This document shows positions 34,450 through 46,320 of a stretch of 64,000 bases of DNA, piece after piece (the stretch's first letter is position 1; each line of letters starts with the position of its first letter). The notes under the pieces were generated by a model. It saw nothing but the letters and a program-made list of their open reading frames with translations. It was not told the origin of the DNA and searched no databases. The position numbers and the translations under genes were made by a program. Source of the stretch: Salvia splendens (lineage: Eukaryota > Streptophyta > Magnoliopsida > Lamiales > Lamiaceae); NCBI RefSeq assembly GCF_004379255.2, contig NC_056032.1, positions 33,775,024 through 33,839,023 on the forward strand, read 5' to 3'.

Positions 34450-35614
34450 GGGCACTGCCAACCATCCCCACCAACCTTAATTTTCAGTTCATCCATTTTG
34501 TAGAGGGTCCTTTTTTTAAGATCTTGCTTCTTCTTTTTTACCTTTTTTTTTCGATTACCCCCCTTCAATTTCAGTCTCTGAAGAAAAGGGCTACACTTTT
34601 TTGGACTAAAATAAAAATGTTAGGTGATTGGGCAAAGCAAAATACATGTACTATATATGTGATATTTACTTGGTTGGATGAAATAATAAATTACTCCATA
34701 TGGTAAGCAATATTAGAAGGGGACCAATCCTTGAACGTTGAATGTGGAAATTAATTTTGATAGGACCACAAACTATGGCTCTTCATAATATATAGCGAAA
34801 TCCATATTCTATTCCATCATTGTATAAATGGACTTTTCTTCATTGGCACTTTATCTACTTCTTCCTCTTCAACTTTATCAAATAATCTCAACACTTCTTT
34901 TGCATGTAATATTTCAGGTTTACTTCGATTTTTACTACCGTTTTTATTTCTTACTACTAGTATTTTTGTAAATTTGGCAATTCACTTTATACTATTCCAC
35001 TCTTTTGATTATTCTTATTTTTATAAATCACAGACACATCAGAATTTGTATCGACGACTGAGATGCAACTTCAATAAAGGTTCGGGCTGAGAAATACAGC
35101 CCAAAATCGTATTTGTGGCTGATTGGAATTATTAAAAGTGCCCAGCCATGTGTAACATGATTAAATCACCTTTAACTTAGTTATGGAATTTAATGTACTA
35201 AAAACATAAAATTCAATTAATAGCTTTTTACTTATCGCCTACTTATTGCAATCCCTTAATTAATATTAAAATATTACTAATGAACTTACAAATTTATCCC
35301 TAAAGCACCCACGAGAAATGAAGAAAAATAGGAGTCCGCATTAACAAGACTCCAACGGTAGAACTTAAGCTTGAGATTTAGATTTAAACAAAGATAACCA
35401 GTAACTGATGCGAATTTTTATAGCATTAAAAAAAACTGCAAGTGTACAAATTTTACTAGTATAGCTAAAGGCAAGAGCAAATACTGAATCACGAAGACTA
35501 ATAATTAGACTAAGTACTATAATCAGATGTTATATACTAGAGTGATCATTAATTAAGATATCATAAAATGACCTTAGCATTACTAGAGCGATCTCCTATG
35601 TATTCTAATCTCCT
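34450..35614. other. intergenic; possible orphan promoter near 34822
   Basis: TATAAATG at 34822-34829 is followed by a pyrimidine-rich leader-like stretch and a possible splice acceptor (ATTTCAG near 34917), but no coding exon was found downstream. No other gene was seen. Confidence 0.35.
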
Positions 35615-35623
35615 TTAGAATAA

Positions 35624-36455
35624 GAGTGAACTACAAAAATGATCACTGGACTATGGATTTATCTCGTCCATAGTTTCTGGACTTTAAAAATATCATCAGT
35701 AGTTCATGGACTAAGAGTTTATTTCGAAATTGGTCATTTTGACTATTTTTTTTAATCTGAAAATGCCCTTTTGAGCATTTGGGCAATTTCGTCTTTTCAT
35801 ATTTTAACAGTTTTAATATGATATTATTTCAATGATGTACTAAATCTGATATTATTTCAAAATTATCTTCTTCTTCCCTTTGTCATCCTTCACTTTGTTT
35901 TTTTTAATTTCAATATTAGATTTAACTTTATAAAATTGAATTTAAAATTTAGATTTTTAAATATTAATAAATTATTTTAATTAAAATTATTAATTTATGT
36001 ATTCTTTCTCGTCTCATAGCTATATATATAGAAATAAAACTATGCAACCAACTCACACAAAATTCTTTTATAATAATTACATAAATTAATAATTTTAATT
36101 AAAAATAATTTATTGGTATATAAAAATCCAAATTTTAAATTTAATTTTATAAAATTAAATCTAATACTGAAATAAAAAAACAAAGTGAAGGATGATGGCA
36201 AAGGGAAGAAGAAGATAATTTTGAAATAATATCAGATTTAGTACATCATTAAAATAATATCATATTGAAACAGTTAAAATGTGAAAATACGAAATTGGCC
36301 AAATGCTCAAAAGGGCATTTTCGGATTAAAAAATAGCCAAAAGGACCAATTTCAAAATAAACCCTTAGTCCAGGGACTACTAGCGATATTTTTAAAGTTC
36401 ATGGACTATGAACGAAATAAATCCATAGTTTATGGACCATTTTTGTAGTTCACTC
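35624..36455. mobile_element. long fold-back MITE of Mutator (MULE) type
   Basis: GAGTGAACTACAAAAATG at the left and its complement at the right are flanked by the perfect 9-bp duplication TTAGAATAA (35615-35623 and 36456-36464), the MULE hallmark. Inverted similarity runs almost the full 832 bp, with arms of roughly 390 bp meeting near 36030. It has no coding capacity. Its transcript could form a long hairpin. Confidence 0.9.
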
Positions 36456-36464
36456 TTAGAATAA

Positions 36465-37412
36465 TTTCGATAGTAGATTTATACATAAGAGTGTATTTCA
36501 ACATCTTTTATAGGAACGTACACACCCGTCAGAAATAGTTTCAACCTTTCAATTACTTTACAATGTTATTACATTCTGCTTTTAGTGTATTATGTCACTT
36601 TCGATTCCACTACACATCAAAATATCATCTAATAATTTCTCAAAATTTCAAAATATTATAATGCAAAATAGATAAAGTAAATCTAAGTCTATTGGTAGTA
36701 AAAATAATTAAGCAAATATAGAGTCAGCTACTTCTGTCCGATGCATTCTATTGTTCAGTTATCCATACATGATAGCATATACAATAATTAATAACATAAC
36801 ATGAAAAATAAGAAAGATAGAACTAGTCGGTTGAATCTTAAAGTCTTGAATGGTCTCTTCCCTTGAAGATGGAGCCATTTCAATTTTTTATTGACAAATT
36901 TTGCTCGTGTTAAAGTATCCTACTTAGACAGTTTTTTGCTCATAATTAGGAGCCAATTCAATCATCCATTAACAGTTTTTGCTCGGATTCTATTTTTGTG
37001 TATTTTCATATTCCACCCCTTTTAAAATTATTAATACTCCAAAACTCAACAAACACGTTAATATGTAAAATTATTAAGAATGAACTCAAATACTTATATA
37101 AAACATCGAAATCAATAAAAAAAAGATGAAAATATCCCTCAAATATCATGTAAATACTGAGTTAATCAATGTATTACTATCCATTTAAAAAAAACTCAGT
37201 ATCAACAGAATAACAAAAAGTAATAATTTTGTTCATTTGGAGAAACTTGTAATAGTTCGCCCTAATCCATCATTTGCTCTAAAGCATATGAGTTCTCAGA
37301 CTTTTGTATCATAATCAATTTTTTTTGATAAATTATCATAATCATGTAATTTATTAGTACAATCATAACTAGATCAAGTAAAATCCTTTCTATATGTACG
37401 AAGTAATTAATA
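36465..37412. other. intergenic, no gene seen
   Basis: AT-rich DNA without recognised features. Confidence 0.5.
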
Positions 37413-37634
37413 CTCCTTCCGTCCCCAAAGAATATGCACTTTGGGATCGACACGAGTTTTAATACAAAATTGGTAAAGTAAGAGAGAGATAGGGAGAAAA
37501 AATAAACAAAGTAGTGTTAGTGGAGAAAGAGTCACACCTCATTAGAGAGAAAAGAGTTCCAAAATTAGAAAGTGCATGTTATTGTGGGACGAACTAAAAA
37601 GAAAATGATGCATATTCCTGTGGGACGAAGAGAG
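37413..37634. mobile_element. Stowaway MITE
   Basis: CTCCTTCCGTCCCC at the left and GGGACGAAGAGAG at the right are flanked by TA (37411-37412 and 37635-37636). The inverted interior (GAATATGCACTTTGGGA versus ATGCATATTCCTGTGGGA) supports the call. Confidence 0.8.
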
Positions 37635-37636
37635 TA

Positions 37637-38048
37637 GTACTGGCAAATTAAGTACAATACCAATTAAAAATGTTCTATTTTCTTAGTATTAAATTAATGG
37701 GAGATCGATATAGTGTTTAGACGAGATTGAAGAACTTGATTATATATAAGTATATTACAGAACCGGAGAAGTTTCAAGCAATGCATATTTAGTCTCAGGA
37801 TATTCCATCTAACATAGTTTTACACTCAGTTCAGAAAGTCGTTATGAATTTGTAATTAGAGTATAAACTAGAAATTTGATGGAAAGCCAATCACATGGAC
37901 GGAATTATTTTAGATTGGCCAAACGAATGAAACATGCCAGTTAATGGCCGGTCGACCAAACCGTGAAGCTACTCCCGAATTTAATTAATTTTTTTTGAAA
38001 GAATTGGAGGTTGTCACGACCATGTCCGACTTGGCTTGAAATATCATA

Positions 38049-38085
<37 letters not shown>

Positions 38086-38484
38086 TTGTCAATCTGGTTT
38101 ATTTTACATATGTGTTTTGATGTGTTCTAATCTGATTATATGGTACATTCCTTGAATATGCGACGTTGCTTCCTCTTCTCAAATTTTAGTGACAACCAAT
38201 ATATATATGCATCGCTTGACTTGTGCATTATTTAAGTTATAGGTTTTAATCAACTTTTATTCCAAGAATTATATATGGATAATGATGTCGACGCTACTTA
38301 TATTTAGTGAGGTTAATTGCCAATTAGAGATAACTTTTAAGTTGTAGCTATGATTAAGTAATTAATTAACTGGAACTAGCTATGATTGAGTAATTAATTA
38401 TGTTTTTTTTCATCAATGTATCATCAGCAGCTCATACCAAATTTGGAAAGAACATGCAATACTTTCTAACCTTTTGTTCTCTTA
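37637..38484. repeat. intergenic with a (TA)n microsatellite at 38049-38083
   Basis: A long TA run lies at about 38049-38083. Otherwise the DNA is AT-rich without a recognised gene. Confidence 0.7.
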
Positions 38485-39074
38485 GAGCATCCACCGTGGA
38501 TGCCCGATCTCACGCCCGATATCGGGCTCGGGCGTCGTCGGGCATCCACTGCAAGAGCCTGTGCCCGAGCCGCGCGACCGAAAGATCGGTCGTCCCAATC
38601 TCGCGCCCGATCAGGCATCCATTGCAGCCCCGCGCCCGATCAGGCATCCATTGCAGCCCCGCGCCCGAGCCCGATCTGTTCATTTTTTATGTTTTTAATT
38701 TTTTATTAATTCTTTAAACCCTGATTAAACCACTATAAATACCAAATTCTCATTCACTTTTCACACACCAATACTCTCTACTCTACTCAATTTATCTTCT
38801 ATTTTTTAATTTATTAATTTAGTTTAATGTAGTTTTTTTAGCTAAGTATGATGTAGTTTTTTTAATTAAGTAATGTAGTTTTTTTTGCATTTGTGGTGTT
38901 TAATATAATATATTTTGGTATTTTAGTAATTAAAAACAAAATTAAAAAACAATAATATTAAAATTGAAATGAAAAATGGATAATAGATAGGGCACCACTA
39001 GGGTTCCCACGCAGAAAGAAGGGACATGCTGGCAACCAATATGGCTCTCACTAGGGCATCCATTGTGGATGCTC
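38485..39074 (+). mobile_element. PIF/Harbinger deletion derivative without a gene
   Basis: Ends GAGCATCCACCGTGG and CCATTGTGGATGCTC are flanked by TTA at 38482-38484 and 39075-39077. The left 190 bp is rich in GCCCGA/TCGGGC motifs, followed by a TATA box (TATAAATACC, 38733-38742) and a leader-like stretch. The coding region is gone, but the promoter end is kept, so it looks like an internally deleted gene-bearing element. Confidence 0.86.
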
Positions 39075-39164
39075 TTAAGCATAAATTCGCACGTTAATAT
39101 TATTATTCCAATTCATTCAATTTCTTTTCCTTTGTTATGCCCCCCTTTTTTTTCCTGAATAATT

Positions 39165-39188
39165 CCGTTGCCGGGAATCGAACCCCTC
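39165..39188 (-). other. fragment resembling the T-arm and acceptor of tRNA-Asp
   Basis: The minus strand reads GGGTTCGATTCCCGGCAACG, which matches the tRNA-Asp 3' part with one difference. The terminal GCGCCA and the 5' half are absent, so this is not a complete tRNA. It is possibly a tRNA- or SINE-derived relic. Confidence 0.4.
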
Positions 39189-40153
39189 TTCTGTCGGTGC
39201 AGTTTTTATTATAGTACAGTTTTGACATCTCAAAGAAAAATGAAGCGTATCTAATTGGAAGAATAATTAAGAGGCCTGCTTATTTATTTATTTAATTAAT
39301 ATTATTATCATTATTATTATAATCAACAATTTTTTGATGATATAAGATAATACTACAACTGTTAAATCGGATTATTAATACAGAGCATCTCAAAATATAT
39401 TTGTAGAATTCGGAATAAAAATATGTTGATTGAGTCAAAACTATTTGACAGGGACAAAATGCAAAATACATGTTTTTTATGTGATTATTGTTGTAAGCAT
39501 GTATATCGATAAATTGTCCAACTTTGGTTTCTTTACGCAATCTTCTTACTCCTCGTACTCTTCATTTATATATTTATTGTTCAAATTCTTGTAACTTATA
39601 AATCCAATCACAAGTATACTAACCCTAGCTATATCAAATTAAATCATAATTTTAGACTGAGAATGATGTTGCTCCTCTTCTTCTTGCTTTTGGCAGCACC
39701 GGCTTCACCGGAATACACCCGTCCGCTCGTTTCCCGGCCACACAAAGGCCCGGAATCTGCCCCCCAATAGGTTGATTTGTAGTAATTTATTTTTTTTCTA
39801 CGTTCATTATACTAGTAAATACATGTAATTTAATTTCCTTTTTTTTTCCTTTAAAAAATCAGGTACACATTTCATTGGCAGGGAAAGATTACATGAGGGT
39901 TTCGTGGATCACGGAAGAAAAATCAAAATCCGTGGTAGAATACGGGAAAATGCCCGGAAAATACAGCGCGGCCGCCTCGGGGAGGAAAGTACGTTGTATC
40001 ACTACTTCTTTTACACCTCCGGAGAAATTCACCACGTCAAGATTGGTCCCTTGGAGCCCAGCACCACCAATTACTACAGATGCGGCGGCGGGGGGCCGGA
40101 GTTCAGCTTCCGAACGTCGCCGTCGGCGTTTCCAGTCGAATTTGCTGTTGCCG

Positions 40154-41132
40154 GTAAGCCTCATTGAGTTTGTTGCGTGACGACATGGATTCATTTCATT
40201 GAGAGTTAGTTTCAACGAAAAACTTGCAAGCAAAGCCTTCCACTACCTTTATTCTTCATGTTTTGCAACTAATTTCTTTTATTTTTCTTTTACTACCTTC
40301 AAAGACCAATTTGTGGCATATGAGATCCTTTATTAAACATTGTTGATATCTCGCTCTTCTTATATAATTTCATTACTCTCATCCCTGAACATTTGTCACT
40401 TATTTTTATTTCTGTCAGTCCCCAATAATTTGTCACTTGTATTTTTGATAATGGACCTCACATTCCTATAACTCATTTCCTACTCACATTTAATTATAAA
40501 ATTAATATATAAAAGTATGACTCATATTTCATTAATTTTTTTCAACCCACTTTTTATTACATTTTTTAAAACCGGTGCCGCGTCAAATGATTACAAATTA
40601 TTAGAAACGGAAGGAGTATATTTTTTCAACCCACTTTTTATTACATTTTTAGTATATTAGATTTAATTTTGCAATTATTAATCACGATTCATTTCCCGAT
40701 TTGGATCCATACTTGTGATAATATATACTCATCCATGATTCCATCCAAAATACAGTTTTATCTCTATCCACTAAAATTAGTCTTATAATACATAGTAAAA
40801 CTGGAAAGCTATTTGCAATTTAATACCCTTTTTTTAATCTTTTCTCTTCTTCTTTAACCACAATTTTATTTATCTTTTCAATTTAACACATTTTATCTTT
40901 TTCTCTCCCATACTTTATTAGTTTCGTATTAAAACTCGTGTCGTCCACCAATAAGACTATTTTTTGCGAACAGGAGAGTATGTACCAAATTTTGGTTATG
41001 ATTTTTTTACTCATGCATGTAAAATAGAGTATCTTTTTGTTTTAAATTATCTGGTAGATTATTAAATTTCTAGGCACATGAAGCTGTGTAAATAGTACTA
41101 CTAGTAGTAGAATTAATATTTGGAAGATGCAG
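40154..41132. other. intron 2 of the phosphatase pseudogene with Stowaway-like remnants
   Basis: GT-AG intron. Stowaway-like material spans about 40375-40618 (TTACTCTCATCCCTGA to AACGGAAGGAGTA). A second degenerate end occurs near 40970. Confidence 0.5.
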
Positions 41133-41170
41133 GTGACCTTGGGCAAACAGAATGGACGGAATCAACCTTA

Positions 41171-43185
41171 GAGCATCCACAACCGTGCTCTTGCCAGCGG
41201 CACGGTTGTGGGCCCGGACGGTACTATTCATGCCTGCTCTCTGGCAAGAGCACAACACCCACAACTGTGCTCTTCCGCAAGGACGAGCACAATTAATTTA
41301 ATATTCAATTAAACATAAACATTTCCATAATACTAAAATTCATTAAAAAAACATAAATAATATTACAAATGACAAATAAAATAAAAAACAACATAATTAA
41401 AATCCTAAAAATTAAAAATTACATAATTAAAATACTAAAAATTAAAAAACCACTACTCGTTGCCGAATTTCGCCCACATGTGTTTGATTAGGTCTTCTTG
41501 TAGCTGAATGTGGGTTCGGGTATCGCGCATTGTATGCCTTGTCTCGATCCTCTGGCCAACCGTCGTATGCTCACCTCGGCGTGGGGGAGACCTCGCTGTT
41601 GAGCTTCCGGCTTCATCCTCGTCGTAGAAGCTAGCCGCCCTTGGCCCTTCGTCGGATATAATCATGTTGTGTAAGATAATACACGTGAACATGATGTCGG
41701 CGATATTATTCACGTACCATAGCCGAGCCGGGGCCTTCACAATGTTAAATCGGGCTTGAAGGACCCCCGAAGGCTCTTTCAACGTCTTTCCGCGCGGACT
41801 CTTGACGCTGCGCAAAAAGAACCCGCCTCGGGTCGTGCGGGTTGTGGAGCGTCTTCACGAACGTCGACCACCTTGGGTAGATACCATCGGCGAGATAGTA
41901 ACCCATGTGGTATGTATTTCCGTTGATGGTGAAGTCGATCGCCGGTGCTACACCATTCATCACATCATTGAAGAGTGGTGAAGAATAGAGCACGTTCAAG
42001 TCGTTGTTGGCTCCGACAACGCCGAAATATGCATGCCAAATCCATAGGCGGTAGTCGGCTACCGCCTCAAGGATAAGTGTTGGGCCGCCGCCTTTGTGAC
42101 CGCTTAAGTGTTGCCCCCTCCAAGCATTCGGGCAATTCTTCCACCTCCAATGCATGCAGTCAATGCTGCCAAGCATTCCGGGGAAGCCATGGACTGATTC
42201 GTGAAGACGCAGCAACCGTTGGCAATCATCGGTGCTGGGTGCCCGAAGGAATTCATCCCCGAAAGCTGAACGAACGCCCTCGCAAAAATTCTTTAGACAA
42301 AGGATTCCAGTGGACTCACCGATATGCAAATACTCGTCGAAGATGTCGGCCGTTTACCCAGTAGCGAGTTGTCGGATGGCACACGTACACTTCTGCAACG
42401 GCGTGATACTTTGCCGGCCGGCTGCATCTTGACCTGTTTGGAAGAATTCAACACGTGCGGACAATGTGTTGACAATTCGCATGAACAAGCGCTTTGACAT
42501 GCGAAAACGGCGCATGAAGTAATCTGCCGGAAACCGCGGCTGGTCGGCAAAGTAGTCGGCAATGAGCCTTTCGTGGGCTCCCTCCCGGTCACGATGGATG
42601 TAGCGCCGATTTGATCTGGTTCGTTGAGGAGGAGGAGCGGGGGGTATTCGCCGCGACATATGCTTCGTAAGCGGCACGATGTTGTTCGTAGTATTCTTGT
42701 TCTTCGCGTTCCGCTTCCGCCATAATATGGGTGAAATCCATTTGAGGTTTTGAATGAGGGATGAATGTGTTGATAGTTTGTATGAGAATTTTAAGAATGA
42801 GAGATGAATGGGAGATGAATTGATGTGATAAATGGATGATGAATGTGTGTATTTATAGATGATTTTGGGGGGAAAAAAATAAAAAAAAAAACTCAAAAAA
42901 ATTCAGAAAAAACGGGAAAAACGGCCATATTTTTGGGATTTGGAAAATTTTTTTTAATCATTTTATATAATTTAAAAATGATTTTTAAAATAAATAAAAA
43001 AAATGCAAAGGCAACGGCTATGCCGTTGCCCAATCATAAGCCGCCACGTCGCCTGCTCGCTGGCACAACGCTGCTCGATGCATCGAGCAGCGGCGTGCCA
43101 GCGGCCCGAGTGCAGCGGCGGCGGTCCTCGTCCTCGCCGCTGGCACGGACGGCGGCCTTCCCTCCCACCACCGTTGTGGATGCTC
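41171..43185 (-). mobile_element. transposase-only PIF/Harbinger element inside a phosphatase exon
   Basis: Ends GAGCATCCACAACCGTG and ACCGTTGTGGATGCTC are inverted copies flanked by TTA at 41168-41170 and 43186-43188, where TTA is also a leucine codon of the phosphatase. The right 170 bp is GC-rich with GTGCCAGCGGC-like motifs and lies upstream of the minus-strand transposase. No ORF1 is present. Confidence 0.94.
41453..42741 (-). pseudogene. PIF/Harbinger transposase with frameshifts and a stop
   Basis: Start at ATG 42741 (MDFTHIMAEAEREEQEYYEQ). The frame changes near 42640, and HERLIADYFADQPRFPADYF and LTPLQKC-like ITPLQKCTCAIRQLATG follow. An in-frame TAA lies at 42354-42356, then FDEYLHIGESTG. 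The DDE blocks are GSIDCMHWRWKNCPNAWRGQ, YYLADGIYPRWSTF and RKDVERAFG. A five-C run at 41764-41768 adds one base in FGVLQARF. The C-terminus (LQEDLIKHMWAKFGNE) ends at 41453. Compared with the copy at 16047-17390 the catalytic core is better preserved, but at least three lesions disable it. Confidence 0.88.
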
Positions 43186-43827
43186 TTAGCCCACGTGGGT
43201 AGGTCGGACTATGACGTGTTCCTCCTTCCGGGAGATCTATCCTACGCCGATATGCAGCAGCCGCTATGGGACTCGTTCGGGAGGCTGGTTGAGCCCTTAG
43301 CGAGCGCGAGGCCATGGATGGTCACCCTAGGAAACCACGAGATCGAAATGTTTCCCATCATTTACCCTCAGGGGTTCAAAGCCTACAACGCTAGATGGCT
43401 CATGCCCTATCAAGAAAGCAACTCCCAATCCAACTTATACTACTCATTCGACGTCGCAGGGGCCCACGTCCTCGTGCTTGGCTCTTACACCGACTTTGAT
43501 GCTGACTCAGATCAATACTCTTGGCTTCTTGCTGACTTGGCTACCGTCGATAGGTCCAAAACCCCTTGGATTTTTGAGTTGATCCACGCGCCGTGGTACA
43601 ATACTAATGCTACCCATAAAGGTGAGGGGGAAAGTATGAGAATAGCTATGGAAAATATTTTGTACGAGGCGCGGGTCTATGTCATCTTTGCTGGTCATGT
43701 TCACGCATACGAAAGATTTGTGAGTACTTTTTTTTAAAATCTTTATCTCTCGTACTTTACCAAATTCACATTGCAACATGTGTTTTTTCCTAAAGAAACT
43801 ATTTTTTTATGTGCGGGGATAGTATAG

Positions 43828-46320
43828 TGTTGAATTGAATAATTGGTTTTGATATTCATTCTTGTAGTAAACCACAATATACACGCCCTCTTTAAATAGG
43901 CTTGAGAAAGTCATAAACATGGCAAGACTTGCTATATACACAAAATCAACAATTTCCTAATTTACGTGATCATCAAATCTTCCCTTCTTTAATTGATTTC
44001 TCTCCAACACTCCCCCTCAAGTTAAGTAACGGGATCACTCATTCTTAACTTGCCTAATACTTCATGGAAGCTTCTAGCATCTACCGCTTTTGTGAGAATA
44101 TCCGCCAATTGGTCTTCAGATCTCACAAAAGGAAGTTCCACTATCTTGGCTTCTATGTTGTCCTCGATGAAATGTCGATCCACCTCGACATGTTTTGTAT
44201 GGTCATGCTGGACTGGATTTTCAGATATACTAATCGCCGTCTTATTGTCACAGAACAACTTACACGACTTATGTGAATTCAAGTCCAGTTCTGTCATCAA
44301 TTTCTTCAACCATAGAATCTCAGTCAATCTACTCTTGATTCCTCGAAATTCTGCTTCAGCACTTGATAATGCTACTACCTTTTATTTCTTGCTTCGCCAT
44401 GTGACAAGATTTCCCCCTCACAAAGGTGAAATCCAGCAGTTGATTTCCCGTCATTTGGATTTCTCGCCCAGTCAGCATCTGTAAATTCCATGTATCTCCA
44501 AATGTCCATGATTCTCGAACAGAATTCCATGGGCCGTTCCCTTTAGGTAACGCACAATCCTCAGTGCTGCTTCCCAGTGAGCTACTTAAGGTGCATGCAT
44601 GAACTGACTAACTACTCCAACTGCATAAGTTATGTCAAGTCTTGTGTGTGATAAGTATATCAGCTTCCCGACCAGACGCTGATATCTGGTACGGTGAGTA
44701 GCTTCAGCTCCTTCTACTATTCGCGGACCGTGATTCTGAACCATAGGGGTGTCAGCTGGCTTACAGTTAAGTAGTCTCGTTTCAACCAACAAATCAAGAA
44801 CATACTTTCTCTGACTGATGAAGATTCCCTTTTTTGATCTCAACACTTCTATACCCAGAAAGTACTTTAGCACTCCCAAATCCTTCATTTCGAATTATGC
44901 AAATAAGTTTTTCTTTAGTTGATCCATCTCCTCTTCATACAAGGCTGCTCAAATGCCCTAGCCATCTCAGTTAGATTGGCTTTAGCCAAGTTCGCCATAG
45001 AGTACCTGCTCTTGCTAATCCTCTCATGACTGTATCTTTTAGCCGGGATTCCACGAGTACTCCTTGAAGGGAGTATATAGCGGCCAGTATCACCATCAAT
45101 TGCTGCATTCTCATTCTCATCTATACCAGTCTCGTCAGAGAGAATAATTGTATTATTTGAGCTAGTTTCAGAAATTACCTCAGATATCACTGGAGGAGGA
45201 CTAGATCGAGGCGTAGATGGTTGAGGAGGCTCTACAGCAGACGTGACCTGCTCGGCAGTGATACTAGCTTGCTCTGTTGGATCCACAATCGAGTCACTTG
45301 GATGAGGGGTCGAATTATTTCACTCTCCCCCTGACCCCGATGTTGGGTGTGATAAAAAAAATTTGCTTTCTAGAACATTACAATTTATGGTTGTTATAAT
45401 CTTCCTGGACTCTGGGTGGTAAAATCGATATCCCTTCTGATTTATCTCATACCCCAAAAAACACATTTTATTGCGCATGCAGAAAATTTGCTTCTGTCAT
45501 GCTTAGGAACATGCACATAAACAGAGCAACCAAAAATTTTGAGCGGAAGAGTGAGAGGTGAGGGAATATCAGTAGGGAAAAAAGAGTTTGCAGAGGAGTT
45601 TTCATACCTAGTATCTTAGTAGGCAATCGATTAATTAGATAAACTGCAGTAGCAACAGCTTTGGGCCAAAGAAATTTAGGAACATTGGAGTCAAAGAAAA
45701 GGGCTCTCGTTACCTCAAGAATTATCCTATTTTTTCGCTCCGCTACCCCATTTTGTTCCGGTGTGCGAAATTGACAACGATTTCAGTCTCAACGTTGTCA
45801 ATTATCCACGAGAATACGATCATATCAGCTTCCTCCCAACTTGAGTAGCCTCGCGTTCTTGGTTCCGGTGGAGGCTGCATATCGGTGATATATCGGTTTG
45901 CCCGCCTCCCTACAATTGCTACTCTCATCAACCGTTTCCACATGGAGTAATTCGTCCCATTAAGTTTAACTGCCAGAGTAACATTCTTGCTCGTCTTTAA
46001 TCGTCCATCCTCAATGTTGTTTGGTTTTTGTTCCTCCTCGTTGTCTGGCATTTTTGGTGTAGGTTGCAGATTCGCCTTCTTGGCCGGGAAGGTTTCTAGG
46101 CTATGATGATATTTTTCTGAGTCTTTGCTCTGGTACCATGTTAAATTGAATAATTGGTTTTGATATTCATTCTGGTTGTAAACCACAATGTACACGCCCT
46201 CTTTAAATAGACTTCGGAAAGTCATAAATATGGCAAGACTTGCTCTATACACAAAATCAGCAATTTCCTAATTTACGTGATCATCAAATCTCCCCTTCTT
46301 TAATTGATTTCTTTCCAACA
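43828..46320 (-). mobile_element. internally deleted Ty1/copia element in intron 3 of the phosphatase pseudogene
   Basis: LTRs of 182 bp each (43828-44009 and 46139-46320) begin TGTTGAATTG/TGTTAAATTG and end TCCAACA on the plus strand; the element reads on the minus strand. The flanks TATAG and TAAAG are a near-match 5-bp duplication. The primer-binding site TGGTACCAGAGC abuts the right LTR (46127-46138, minus), and the polypurine tract TTGAGGGGGAG abuts the left one (44010-44020, minus). At 2.5 kb it is about half normal length. Confidence 0.9.
44022..46052 (-). pseudogene. deleted copia gag-pol (gag joined to integrase, RT and RNase H remnants)
   Basis: Gag starts at the ATG 46052 (MPDNEEEQKPN), with LAVKLNGTNYSMWKRLMRVA and WIIDNVETEIVVNF. 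At about 45772 it passes abruptly into an integrase C-terminal region (PEQNGVAERKNRIILEVTRA, FLWPKAVATAVYLINRLPTK), so the zinc knuckle, protease and integrase N-terminus/core start are missing. Downstream are an ILPSRSTRGIPAKRYS linker (45060), RT end (MKDLGVLKYFLGIEVLRSKK) and RNase H (KLFCDNKTAISISENPVQHD, ending 44022). Several frame changes separate them. It is dependent on or dead without helper copies. Confidence 0.85.
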
